Below, piece after piece: positions 22,333 through 29,611 of a stretch of DNA of 64,000 bases (positions are counted from its first letter, which is position 1; every line of letters starts with the position of its first letter). The position numbers and the translations under genes are program-made. The stretch is from Acidimicrobiaceae bacterium (GTDB taxonomy: Bacteria; Actinomycetota; Acidimicrobiia; Acidimicrobiales; RAAP-2): the NCBI GenBank assembly GCA_003167415.1, contig PMTF01000009.1:180065-244064 (forward strand), given 5' to 3'. The notes under the pieces are model-generated. The model did not search any database. It saw only the letters and a program-made list of their open reading frames with translations, and had not been told where the DNA came from.

Positions 22333-22348
22333 CTTACTACTAGGTAAG
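22333..22348. promoter_or_regulatory. Inverted repeat, likely TetR operator
   Basis: CTTAC-(6)-GTAAG lies in the short intergenic space between the divergent cupin and TetR genes, just upstream of both starts. TetR-family proteins normally bind such palindromes in their own divergent promoters, so control of both directions is plausible. Confidence 0.5.
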
Positions 22349-22375
22349 ATGTCAAGCAGAACGAGAGGAGAGCGA

Positions 22376-23005
22376 GTGGGCCAAGACGAGACGCAGCAAA
22401 GCGACACGGCGACGCGGATTCTTGACGTCGCAGAGAGGCTGGTTGAGGTGCGCGGCTTCAACGGATTTAGCTACGCCGACGTGTCCAGCGAATTGAATAT
22501 CACCAACGCGGCCCTCCATTACCACTTCGCCAACAAATCCGACCTTGGGGTGGCCCTCATTATTCGTTACACCTCACGTTTCGACGACGCTCTCAGCACG
22601 GTAGACGCTCGATCGACGGACGCGCCGGAGCGATTGAAGGCGTACGCCGATCTGTACCTCGACGTCTTGAGGGGAAAGCGAATGTGCCTTTGCGGAATGA
22701 TGGCCGCCGAACTCGAGACGCTGCCCGAGCCGATGCAAGCCGCCGTCCTTGAATTCTTCACGCGCAATCAGGCGTGGCTTTCGCGCGTTCTCAAAGAGGG
22801 CCACGCAAAGGGCACAATCAGTTTCTCCGCTTCCCCGAACAAGACCGCGCGCACGATCATCGGCACGTTGGAAGGCGCGATGCTGCTCGCACGACTCTTC
22901 GGCGACGTTGCTGGCTTTCGTTCCGCGACGACGCACCTGCTAGCAGGACTTCGCCCTGAACCTTCGGAATTCAATTCGGGAAAGTTACGAGTGTCCCAGA
23001 GCTAA
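22376..23005 (+). CDS. TetR-family transcriptional regulator
   Basis: 209 residues. The N-terminal DNA-binding domain is classic: TATRILDVAERLVEVRGFNGFSYADVS followed by the recognition helix in NITNAALHYHFANKSDLG (residues 41-58). The C-terminal helical ligand domain resembles regulators of fatty-acid or xenobiotic genes (LKAYADLYLDVLRG). GTG at 22376 follows a GAGAGGAG site and is preferred to the ATG at 22349, which abuts the putative operator. The target is probably the divergent cupin/SnoaL pair. Confidence 0.88.
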   Translation: MGQDETQQSDTATRILDVAERLVEVRGFNGFSYADVSSELNITNAALHYHFANKSDLGVALIIRYTSRFDDALSTVDARSTDAPERLKAYADLYLDVLRGKRMCLCGMMAAELETLPEPMQAAVLEFFTRNQAWLSRVLKEGHAKGTISFSASPNKTARTIIGTLEGAMLLARLFGDVAGFRSATTHLLAGLRPEPSEFNSGKLRVSQS

Positions 23006-23081
23006 AGAAGGTTACTTATCGTCCCCCGAGCGATTTCGCTACGTTCGATAAACTGACCTAACACGGGCGAAAACCCTTAAT

Positions 23082-23153
23082 GCCCTCGTAGCTCAGTGGA
23101 TAGAGCATTGGCCTCCGAAGCCATGTGCGCAGGTTCGACTCCTGTCGGGGGCA
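23082..23153 (+). tRNA. tRNA-Arg, anticodon CCG
   Basis: A full cloverleaf can be folded: 7-bp acceptor stem GCCCTCG/CGGGGGC, D arm GCTC-AGTGGATA-GAGC, anticodon loop CTCCGAA with anticodon CCG, 4-base variable loop, T arm GCAGG-TTCGACT-CCTGT and discriminator A. CCA is not encoded. It decodes CGG, a common codon here. The top pair of the anticodon stem is a T-T mismatch. A degenerate copy of the 3' half occurs about 2 kb downstream. Confidence 0.95.
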
Positions 23154-23294
23154 CCCAGCACCAATTGCGTCGACAGTGATTTACTCGCATCACTTACGAT
23201 ATTCTCGGACTCGCGAATACGTAGCCGATTGCAGCCAGACCGTTCAGAGCGTGGGCAGCTCGTGGGCAGATGCCATTGGTACAGTCTCGTCAAG

Positions 23295-23783
23295 ATGGAG
23301 CTCCCAATGTTTGACGATCGTGGCGGAAGCCTGGTGTCGTTCGCGCGCCTGGACGACAACTTGCTCGAGGGCCTGTACGGTCCGGCTCGGCCCGTTTGTT
23401 CCCTCGTCGTCGTAGAGTTGGGCCAGCGAGTATTGCTCGGATTCAATGTCGCCCGGCAACAGTGGGAGTTGCCGGGTGGATCGCTCAAGATGGGTGAGTC
23501 GGCGCACGAGGCCGCGATTCGGGAACTAGAAGAAGAGACAGGCATTCGAGCCGACCGGCTTTCGCCGGTCGCGCGCGCCGAATTCTCATTCTCGGGCGAA
23601 GCGACCAGTCTGGCTGTGGTGTTTGCCGTTGTCCTTGACAGTGACCCGAACCTGGTCGAAAGTGACGAATTGAACAACTTTCATTGGTGGGTTCCAACCG
23701 AAGAGTTGTGGGAAGGACTCAGCCCCCTCGACGCGGAGGTCATTCGGCGCTGTCTTCGTCGCGCGTCCGACGACGCTGAGTAG
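23295..23783 (+). CDS. NUDIX hydrolase
   Basis: 162 residues. The Nudix box is complete at residues 62-84 (GSLKMGE ... RELEEETGI), preceded by QWELPGG, so metal-dependent hydrolysis of a nucleoside diphosphate-linked compound is expected; the substrate is unknown. ATG at 23295 is the first start after the tRNA that leaves a normal N-terminus. A second ATG four codons later is possible. The gene lies between tRNA-Arg and its partial copy, in a region that may be an old insertion. Confidence 0.88.
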   Translation: MELPMFDDRGGSLVSFARLDDNLLEGLYGPARPVCSLVVVELGQRVLLGFNVARQQWELPGGSLKMGESAHEAAIRELEEETGIRADRLSPVARAEFSFSGEATSLAVVFAVVLDSDPNLVESDELNNFHWWVPTEELWEGLSPLDAEVIRRCLRRASDDAE

Positions 23784-23808
23784 ATGGCAACGCCAGCGTC
23801 GAGCGAAC

Positions 23809-24906
23809 CTATCGGTCGATGTACGCGGGCTCTTCGGGGCGGAGATTCACGTTGTAAACCGTCGCCAATTGTCGAGCTACGAATGTGCCAATGACCAGTT
23901 CACCGGTCGAGGTGAAGTGAATGCCGTCGGACTTTCGCAGGGCACTTTGCACATTGTTCACGACGGCACCACCCCGGTAGTTGCCGCCTTTCGTTGCCAA
24001 GAGGTGCCACATCGGCTGGAACGTGACGCCGGGCGTCGACGTGGCCACCTGAGTGTAAATGGCGTTGAGCGCCCGAAGACCTTGGCTGTAACTCTTCGGC
24101 GCAGCGATTGGAAGACCAACCCAGAATGCGTAGGCGCCCGCCTTGGTCACCATTCGATCGATCCGACGAACGCGCGCAATGTAGGCACTACGCCACTTCG
24201 GCGAACCGAACGGTTGCGACACCCCATCGACGGCAAGTGCCTGCTCATCGTTCGCGCCAAACATGATGACAACGAGATTGGGATGGTAGTCGTGCAAGTC
24301 AGACTTCAGATGGGCCGGCCAGTTGTAAAACCACGACGCGGAAAGACCGGTCGACGTTTTGTTGCGTTGGATCAGTTTTAATCCCGGCGTCAACTGAAGT
24401 TCATGTCGAATGCCGTATTCGAGGTCGTCACCCAGCGAGTCGCCAATTTCGAGAAGTCGACAGTGGCCCAGTGCGAACGGCGCGTGATGAGGTGTTGTCG
24501 TTGATGTCGAGGTGCTCGTTTGCTCCAGCGCTGACACCGGAGTGAAGCCGCATCCGCGCGAGGGCAGGTGAAACGCAGCGTTATCCGCAACGGGAGTATC
24601 CAACGGGACCTTTGACTTCGAAGTTTTACTTCGTGCCGAGCGTGCCAATGCGTTCGGTGCCGACATTGTGAACTGCGACGTTACTGTCAACGTAACTCGA
24701 TTGACGTGCGAGTTGAGCGACGATGCCTGTCCAGCGTTAATTTTAACGAACTGACCCCCAGCGAGTACCAGCGCAGCCAGGGTCGCCGTCGTCAGGCAGC
24801 GCATCCACAAGCGTCGGGACTTTGGATAAGGAGTCAGGAGGGTCTTCGTAGCGAATTCAACGCTAACAGGCGCGCGGAGTTCCATCGCATCGAATCGTTC
24901 GCGCAC
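23809..24906 (-). CDS. Membrane-anchored SGNH-type hydrolase (DUF459-like)
   Basis: 365 residues. A cytoplasmic basic N-terminus is followed by one membrane helix (about 36-55) and a Ser/Thr-rich linker (near 130-140). The catalytic domain carries the serine in LLEIGDSLGDDL (Ser157), block III in IMFGANDEQ (217-222) and the Asp-His pair in SDGIHFTSTG (327-330). Proteins of this type act outside the membrane on cell-wall or polysaccharide esters, but the substrate here is unknown. An ATG 7 codons downstream is an alternative start. It converges on the NUDIX gene. Confidence 0.82.
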   Translation of the reverse strand: MRERFDAMELRAPVSVEFATKTLLTPYPKSRRLWMRCLTTATLAALVLAGGQFVKINAGQASSLNSHVNRVTLTVTSQFTMSAPNALARSARSKTSKSKVPLDTPVADNAAFHLPSRGCGFTPVSALEQTSTSTSTTTPHHAPFALGHCRLLEIGDSLGDDLEYGIRHELQLTPGLKLIQRNKTSTGLSASWFYNWPAHLKSDLHDYHPNLVVIMFGANDEQALAVDGVSQPFGSPKWRSAYIARVRRIDRMVTKAGAYAFWVGLPIAAPKSYSQGLRALNAIYTQVATSTPGVTFQPMWHLLATKGGNYRGGAVVNNVQSALRKSDGIHFTSTGELVIGTFVARQLATVYNVNLRPEEPAYIDR

Positions 24907-25365
24907 GTGAGACGGGTCGTGGCCAGGTAGGCGTTTCCCGCAACTCGACTCACTGGTTTAGTAAATGCACCGCGGGTATAAACACGCGGCCAATCGTGGA
25001 GTGCTGGTTTCTCGGCACCGACCTTCTGCTCGCACCCGACGCGGTGGGTGAGCAGAAAGCGCGACGATCCGCGACGAAACTATTATTACTCCTCGTCAGA
25101 GCCGTGCGCCCTTCTGTTGAGCATTCAACTCCGACGCCATGTGCAGATTCGACTCCTGTCGGGGCACGAGGCATCATTGTTCCCCGAACTCGAGGTCGGG
25201 TACGCCGCTGCCACGTCGGAGATGGACGTACCAATGCACATTTACATCGGCGTCGAACGGTATCCATAATCGTGAAAATGGGGATTGATGACTGTTTAAC
25301 TCGGCCGACTAGCAATCAAGGTAGGTCGCAATGAAATTCGATCTGAGCATTGCGTCGGCATTCGC
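24907..25365. other. Intergenic region with partial tRNA-Arg copy
   Basis: 459 bases without a convincing gene. The short open frames here lack coding bias. The only identifiable content is the tRNA-like repeat at 25135-25167. Confidence 0.55.
25135..25167 (+). repeat. Degenerate copy of the tRNA-Arg(CCG) 3' half, possible att remnant
   Basis: Matches the tRNA from the anticodon stem to the acceptor end: GCCATGTGC, then TTCGACTCCTGTCGGGG exact, with small deletions. Same orientation as the tRNA. Integrative elements that target tRNA 3' ends leave direct repeats like this. No integrase gene lies between the copies, so if it is an att site the element has decayed. Confidence 0.6.
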
Positions 25366-26229
25366 CTAGAAGATCTGCAACGCAGGCGACTGACTGTAGC
25401 TGGACGCCGAATCGCCACTGAGGTCTTGAATCGCGGCGAGGGGTGTGAAGGTGAAGGTGCTCGCCGGGCCAGCCACGAGTTTGCCCGGATTAGTGGGACT
25501 TCCGGTCACCGTGAACGTCACGGTCGTATTCGCATTGCTAAGACTGAGTGTCCCGGTTGCGGCACTATTGCCCGAGCTTACGTAGGGCGAAGTCACCACG
25601 AAGGCCGCTGAGGTCAGCCCAGTTATCTTGATGGTTGAAGCTGTAAACGCCAACGTCATCGTCTGCGCCCCCGCAATGATCGTGCTTGGATCCACCGGGT
25701 AATTGAACGTCACGGCGAAGGTGTCGCCCACGCCCATGAGGCCCACGGTGTTGCCGGGGGCATTGGTGCTGGTGATGCTCGTTATCACGAACGGCGCGGT
25801 GGTCGTTCCCGAAAAAGTCGAACTCGCGACGCTCGTCCAGTGCGTTCCCACCAGCGCCGTAACGCTATAGGTATAGAGAGTGCTGGCGACCAGACCGTTA
25901 TCGATGCACGAGGTGGTCGTGGAGATGGTCGTGAACGTCGCGTGGCATCCGCTTCCGCCCGGCACGGCCGCGCCATTGCGCGTCACCTTATAACCAGTGG
26001 GCGTTGCGCCAACGCTCGGCATCACCCAACTGACCAAGAGACCGGAAGCGAGGTTGGTCGCCGTACCTCCGGTGGGGGCATTGACGAGGGTGGATTGGCT
26101 CATCGCTGGGTGGGTCCCGTTCGTGAGGGCCACCGTCCACGTCGATGCTCCAGCAATGCCGGCGCATCCGAGGATTGAAACCACCGTTGTCAGTGCCAGG
26201 TGGCGCCATGAACGCCGCGGCGTGAACAT
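25366..26229 (-). CDS. Secreted fibronectin-type-III-like protein
   Basis: 287 residues from the ATG at 26229. A basic start and hydrophobic helix (about 10-30, ending AGIAGAS) form a signal peptide. The mature part begins TWTVALTNGT, resembling the neighbouring secreted protein (NWVVGLNAGS). A domain of about 90 residues with SWVMPSVGATPTGYKVTRNG and LYTYSVTAL has a fibronectin III pattern, followed by a Thr/Ser-rich beta-sandwich region (FAVTFNYPVDPSTII) reaching the C-terminus. No sortase signal or second membrane helix is seen. A surface or extracellular structural role is inferred. Confidence 0.7.
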   Translation of the reverse strand: MFTPRRSWRHLALTTVVSILGCAGIAGASTWTVALTNGTHPAMSQSTLVNAPTGGTATNLASGLLVSWVMPSVGATPTGYKVTRNGAAVPGGSGCHATFTTISTTTSCIDNGLVASTLYTYSVTALVGTHWTSVASSTFSGTTTAPFVITSITSTNAPGNTVGLMGVGDTFAVTFNYPVDPSTIIAGAQTMTLAFTASTIKITGLTSAAFVVTSPYVSSGNSAATGTLSLSNANTTVTFTVTGSPTNPGKLVAGPASTFTFTPLAAIQDLSGDSASSYSQSPALQIF

Positions 26230-26435
26230 CGCCTTTGACTTCGACGAGCGGCTCGGTGCGCCTATCGCGCGTCCGTGCCCGGAGTTGGAACTCAGCGAAA
26301 CAGTAGACGAGGGTGCGCGAAGCCGCAGAGGTCGCACTGCGGTGGCTCGCTCAGCAGCTTTCTCGCGTGTCATCGATCGCTCGTTTCAACAGGACCGCAG
26401 CGTGGCTTGGCCTCGGGAGTCTGCGGTCTCCATCG

Positions 26436-26473
26436 TGGCCGTCGCGCCCTCTCAATGGAGGGAGCGACGGCCA
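26436..26473 (-). other. Strong RNA-like hairpin upstream of the secreted fibronectin-like gene
   Basis: TGGCCGTCGC (26436-26445) and GCGACGGCCA (26464-26473) are perfect 10-base complements. Inside them CCCTC and GAGGG add a second stem. It lies about 200 bases before the start at 26229 on the same strand. It could be a leader element or part of a terminator for the preceding gene. Confidence 0.5.
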
Positions 26474-26484
26474 CCCAGTAACGA

Positions 26485-26520
26485 CCTCAGCTTGACTCGG
26501 GGGAATGAGACAAGCTGAGG
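26485..26520 (-). terminator. Probable terminator hairpin after the secreted protein gene
   Basis: CCTCAGCTTG and CAAGCTGAGG form a perfect 10-base inverted repeat with a 16-base loop, starting 9 bases after the stop codon at 26529. There is no run of T residues after it, so termination may be of the U-less actinobacterial type. Confidence 0.5.
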
Positions 26521-26528
26521 GTTCAGGA

Positions 26529-27218
26529 TTAACTCGTCCAAGCGTCAGTCGCCGGGCTGGTCGTTGCGGTGGCAGCACCACCGGTCGCGACAACACCCGC
26601 TAACGGAAACATAGAAAAGTACGTCGAGACGCAAGCGGCCGGAGCCGCCAAGGCCATCGACGCGTCATTGGTGAACGTCACGACGAGCGAACCACTGGCC
26701 GCCACGGTGAGCGGGGAGGTCAACGCGTGAACGGTGCCCGACACCCCCGTCGAATAGTTCCAAGTCACGTCACTATTCGCCGCGGTGCAGCCGTTGGCGG
26801 TGCCCAATCCCGACGAGGTGTAGCCAATGGCGTTGCTGGTGTTCGCGGGCAGGTCAACGCTCGTGATGGTCACCGGATACGGGTTGGGGTTGGCGATCGT
26901 GGCCACCACGTCACCGTTGCCACCCGGAAACAACAGGTTGGTCGCCGCGGGCGACGCCACCGCAGTGATGGTCAAGTTGGCGATGTTCGCCGATTGGCTC
27001 TCTGCGGTTGATCCGGCGTTCAATCCGACGACCCAGTTGGTGGCGGCGTACGCACCTCCGCCCACCAAGGCCATACCGATGATCGCGGCAACAATCCGGC
27101 GGAGCCATGACTTCGACACTCGATCGGCACCACCACGCTTTATGCGCCGAGTGGTCCGCATCGGGTTGGTCCCAATGCTTGCAATCGTCGCAGTTCGGTT
27201 TGTACGACTTCGCAACAT
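26529..27218 (-). CDS. Secreted SipW-substrate-like surface protein
   Basis: 229 residues from the ATG at 27218, which follows AGAGGAC. A long basic N-terminus (RTTRRIKRGGADRVSKSWLRR) precedes a hydrophobic segment (about 41-58) ending YAATNW, then a beta-rich domain with ANLTITAVASPAATNLLFPGG and ATIANPNPYPVTITSVDLP. This pattern recalls camelysin/TasA-like or other SipW-type exported proteins of actinobacteria. Two cysteines (in NGCTAANS and AACVSTYF) could form a disulfide. It is related in its first mature residues to the adjacent gene. Function unknown; probably extracellular. Confidence 0.65.
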   Translation of the reverse strand: MLRSRTNRTATIASIGTNPMRTTRRIKRGGADRVSKSWLRRIVAAIIGMALVGGGAYAATNWVVGLNAGSTAESQSANIANLTITAVASPAATNLLFPGGNGDVVATIANPNPYPVTITSVDLPANTSNAIGYTSSGLGTANGCTAANSDVTWNYSTGVSGTVHALTSPLTVAASGSLVVTFTNDASMALAAPAACVSTYFSMFPLAGVVATGGAATATTSPATDAWTS

Positions 27219-27243
27219 TTTGTCCTCTTTCTGGTTGGTCTGA

Positions 27244-27336
27244 ACTGGCTTTAACGAAAGGCCAGTCATCCACATAGCTCCCCATCGGGGTGAGCCAGAG
27301 AGTCGAAAGCCCTTGCAGGAGACATATTGGTTTGCC
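27244..27336 (-). other. Structured 5' leader of the secreted protein gene
   Basis: On the minus strand, starting 26 bases before the ATG, a hairpin ACTGGC...GCCAGT (27244-27266) is preceded by a second hairpin CCCC-GAT-GGGG flanked by GCT/AGC (27277-27295) and by GGCAAACC (27329-27336). The GGCAAACC box recalls the start of class I c-di-GMP riboswitches, but the other conserved blocks do not match well. I call only a structured leader. Confidence 0.4.
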
Positions 27337-27739
27337 TCAATCAAGTGGTCCTCTAGGAATTCACAATTTCTGTCCAACTCTGGATGTCTTGTGTACTAAG
27401 AAAGCTGCGTTTGCGCGACGAAACCGCGTCGCCAGCTCGGACTCTGAAGGTGAGCACTCGAATTTCGTGGTCGCCATTGAGCAATCGGCAATATCTCACC
27501 GACCGCGATTGCGGCCAACGGATCACGGCGCGACTAGTGGCGGATCGCGATCCAGGGACTGACGAATGGACGAACGGCGTAGGAATTGGCGCCGGTGAAA
27601 CGTCGAAGAACAACTTCATTCGCTCGTTGACCAGCGTCTCCTTGAGCGTTCGATTCCTAATGCTGACAGCCTTTCTTCGTAAATACGCCGACGTCAAGGC
27701 GTGGCTATCGTCGGGGCACACGTCGAACGGGAGACAGAA
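27337..27739. other. Gap between the divergent secreted protein gene and mscL
   Basis: About 400 bases beyond the structured leader. Short open frames on both strands have no recognisable product and no consistent third-position GC. It probably holds the promoters of the two divergent genes. Confidence 0.5.
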
Positions 27740-28159
27740 ATGATTAAGGGATTCAAGAACTTCCTCATGAGGGGCCAACTGATAGTCATTGCGGTCGGAC
27801 TGGTCGTCGCGCTCGCCTTCAGCGCCCTGATCACGTCCTTCACCTCCAACATCATCACGCCGTTGATCAACGCACTCGCCGGCAACTCCACCAACGGCCC
27901 GGGTCTGGGTTGGACGCTGAACGGTCAATTCATCGCTCTTGGCGCGTTCATTTCGGGGATCATCTACTTCGTCATCTTCATGTCGGTCATCTATTTCGTG
28001 TTGGTCGTGCCGTATCGCTCGTACATGGCGCGTCAAGGGACCGTGGTCTTCGGCGCGCCGACGCCGGCGCCACCAGTGAAGACGTGCCCCGAGTGTCTCT
28101 CGGATGACCTCCCAGCGGCCGCCACCAAGTGTTGGCACTGCGCGAGCGTCATCCCCTAG
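27740..28159 (+). CDS. mscL: MscL-type mechanosensitive channel with C-terminal zinc ribbon
   Basis: 139 residues. It starts MIKGFKNFLMRGQLIVIAVG, the MscL N-terminal amphipathic helix and first membrane helix, and has a second helix at about 70-95 (IIYFVIFMSVIYFVLVVPY). The periplasmic loop is short (NALAGNSTNGPGLGW). The usual charged C-terminal helix is replaced by a proline-rich linker and a CPEC...CWHC zinc-ribbon-like tail. It should release solutes under osmotic downshock. ATG at 27740 follows GGGAG at a proper distance; an upstream in-frame start gives a non-conserved extension. Confidence 0.85.
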   Translation: MIKGFKNFLMRGQLIVIAVGLVVALAFSALITSFTSNIITPLINALAGNSTNGPGLGWTLNGQFIALGAFISGIIYFVIFMSVIYFVLVVPYRSYMARQGTVVFGAPTPAPPVKTCPECLSDDLPAAATKCWHCASVIP

Positions 28160-28223
28160 AGGTTCGATTCGAATCACTACCTTCAATGCGCTGATTCCAG
28201 AGCCGCATTTCAGCGAGAACGAC

Positions 28224-28817
28224 TCACCACACCTTGGGAATCAGTCGCGCCCGACTCGCCGAGAACTGTCGATACGGCTCACCGAGCGCCTCCTGCAAGG
28301 CGCGCTCCTCGACGCGGATTCGTATAACCAGACCGATCGTCGGCACCACGACGAGGACCGCCAGGGACAGCCAATTCTCAAGGGCCACGCCCATGCCCAC
28401 GAAGGACAGGATGATGGCCGTATACGAAGGGTGACGCACCCATCGATACGGGCCGGTGTCGACCACCGTCTGATCGCTCCGCACTCGAACCTGGACCGTG
28501 AAGAACTTTCCCAGGGAGAGGACCGACCACTGACGCAGTGCCACGCCGAGCAGCACGATCGCCAGCCCAATGACCAAGATCGGCCAGCGCGCCACACTGA
28601 TGCCGGCCCCTCGCGTGTCGTGGGCGAAGACGAAGGCCGCGACGACGCCCAGAACGGCCGCGAGAATCACCACGTAAAGACTTCCGCGGTCTCGTTGCGC
28701 GCCACCGCGATTCATCCGACTGCGGTATCGAATGCTCCACTCGGAGGCGCCGAACATTCCGAGCACTGCGTAAAAGGCGTACTGCGCTCCTACGTTGGAG
28801 TACGCCAGAGGGACCAT
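28224..28817 (-). CDS. Isoprenylcysteine carboxyl methyltransferase-like membrane protein
   Basis: 197 residues with about five membrane helices. The C-terminal catalytic signature of the ICMT/PEMT group is clear: VVDTGPYRWVRHPSYTAIILSF, then RIRVEERALQEALGEPYRQF. These enzymes methylate lipids or small molecules with S-adenosylmethionine. In bacteria the substrate is generally unknown. It lies 50 bases downstream of the shikimate kinase gene on the same strand. Confidence 0.82.
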   Translation of the reverse strand: MVPLAYSNVGAQYAFYAVLGMFGASEWSIRYRSRMNRGGAQRDRGSLYVVILAAVLGVVAAFVFAHDTRGAGISVARWPILVIGLAIVLLGVALRQWSVLSLGKFFTVQVRVRSDQTVVDTGPYRWVRHPSYTAIILSFVGMGVALENWLSLAVLVVVPTIGLVIRIRVEERALQEALGEPYRQFSASRARLIPKVW

Positions 28818-28867
28818 CGGCCAAAGTTACTTCCGCCTCGCGCGAGGCGATCTTCGTCTTCGTCGAA

Positions 28868-29389
28868 TTAGTGTTCGCCGCCCAGACCGGTCTCGGCCAA
28901 AATCCGCGCGACGACCTCTTCGGGAGCGAGATCGTCAACATCGATGACGAACCCGGCGACCGAGGCATAGAGCCCATGTCGCGTGCGATAAAGGTCGTGG
29001 AGTGAACGCTTCGGATCCTCACCGAGACGGGGACGCGATCCCCCGCGTGCCAGGCGATCGCCCAGCGTGGCGATCGAGGCCCGGAGCCACACCACGACAC
29101 CCGAGTCCACGAGCAGCGCGCGATTCGCCTCGGAGAGGATAACGCCACCGGCGACCGCGACCACGACCGGCACCGGGTGGGCGATCGCCTCGACCAGTAC
29201 TCGACTCTCCAAGGTTCGAAGGGCTTCGTCGCCGTCAACGTCGAAGATCTCCTGCGCCGTTCGTCCGGTGTCGGCCAGCAGTTGGGCGTCGGAGTCCAAG
29301 AATGACCAGCCGAGCCTCTTGGCGCAGAGCTGTCCGGCGGTCGTCTTGCCGACCGCCATCATGCCGACCAAGAGCAAGCGGTCAGTCAA
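28868..29389 (-). CDS. aroK: Shikimate kinase
   Basis: Phosphorylates shikimate in the chorismate pathway; 173 residues. The P-loop GMMAVGKTT is at 9-17 and the shikimate-binding LDSDAQL and GGV motifs (VAGGVILSE) follow. The C-terminal lid includes RPRLGEDP. It stands apart from other aro genes, none of which are in the window, so another P-loop kinase of this superfamily (gluconate kinase-like) cannot be fully excluded, although the D-x-D and GG signatures favour shikimate kinase. Confidence 0.8.
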   Translation of the reverse strand: MTDRLLLVGMMAVGKTTAGQLCAKRLGWSFLDSDAQLLADTGRTAQEIFDVDGDEALRTLESRVLVEAIAHPVPVVVAVAGGVILSEANRALLVDSGVVVWLRASIATLGDRLARGGSRPRLGEDPKRSLHDLYRTRHGLYASVAGFVIDVDDLAPEEVVARILAETGLGGEH

Positions 29390-29611
29390 CGGTTACTCGA
29401 GGATCGATCGCCACGTCATCTCGACCCATTCTCCTCGATGACACTGCGCCGCGCACTCGAAACACGTTGCCGATAGAAAGCGAGGTTCCAACGGCGAAGG
29501 TACCCTAAGCTCGCCGGACGATTTAGGCACTTCTTAGGTATCCACTAGAACTTGTTCACGTTCGACCTCGATACTGAAGTTTGTTTCGACAGTGCCAAAA
29601 AGGAGGTCCCG

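Noticed and set aside
22376-23005. TetR regulator as MftR of the mycofactocin system
   Set aside because: It is 14 kb from mft and divergent from a cupin gene with its own operator.
26436-26520. CRISPR-like repeats
   Set aside because: Two inverted repeats of different sequence, not a series of direct repeats with spacers; no cas genes in the window.
27353-28186. Minus-strand open frame of 277 codons opposite mscL
   Set aside because: It is a shadow of mscL and its leader region; no recognisable domain and no consistent codon bias.
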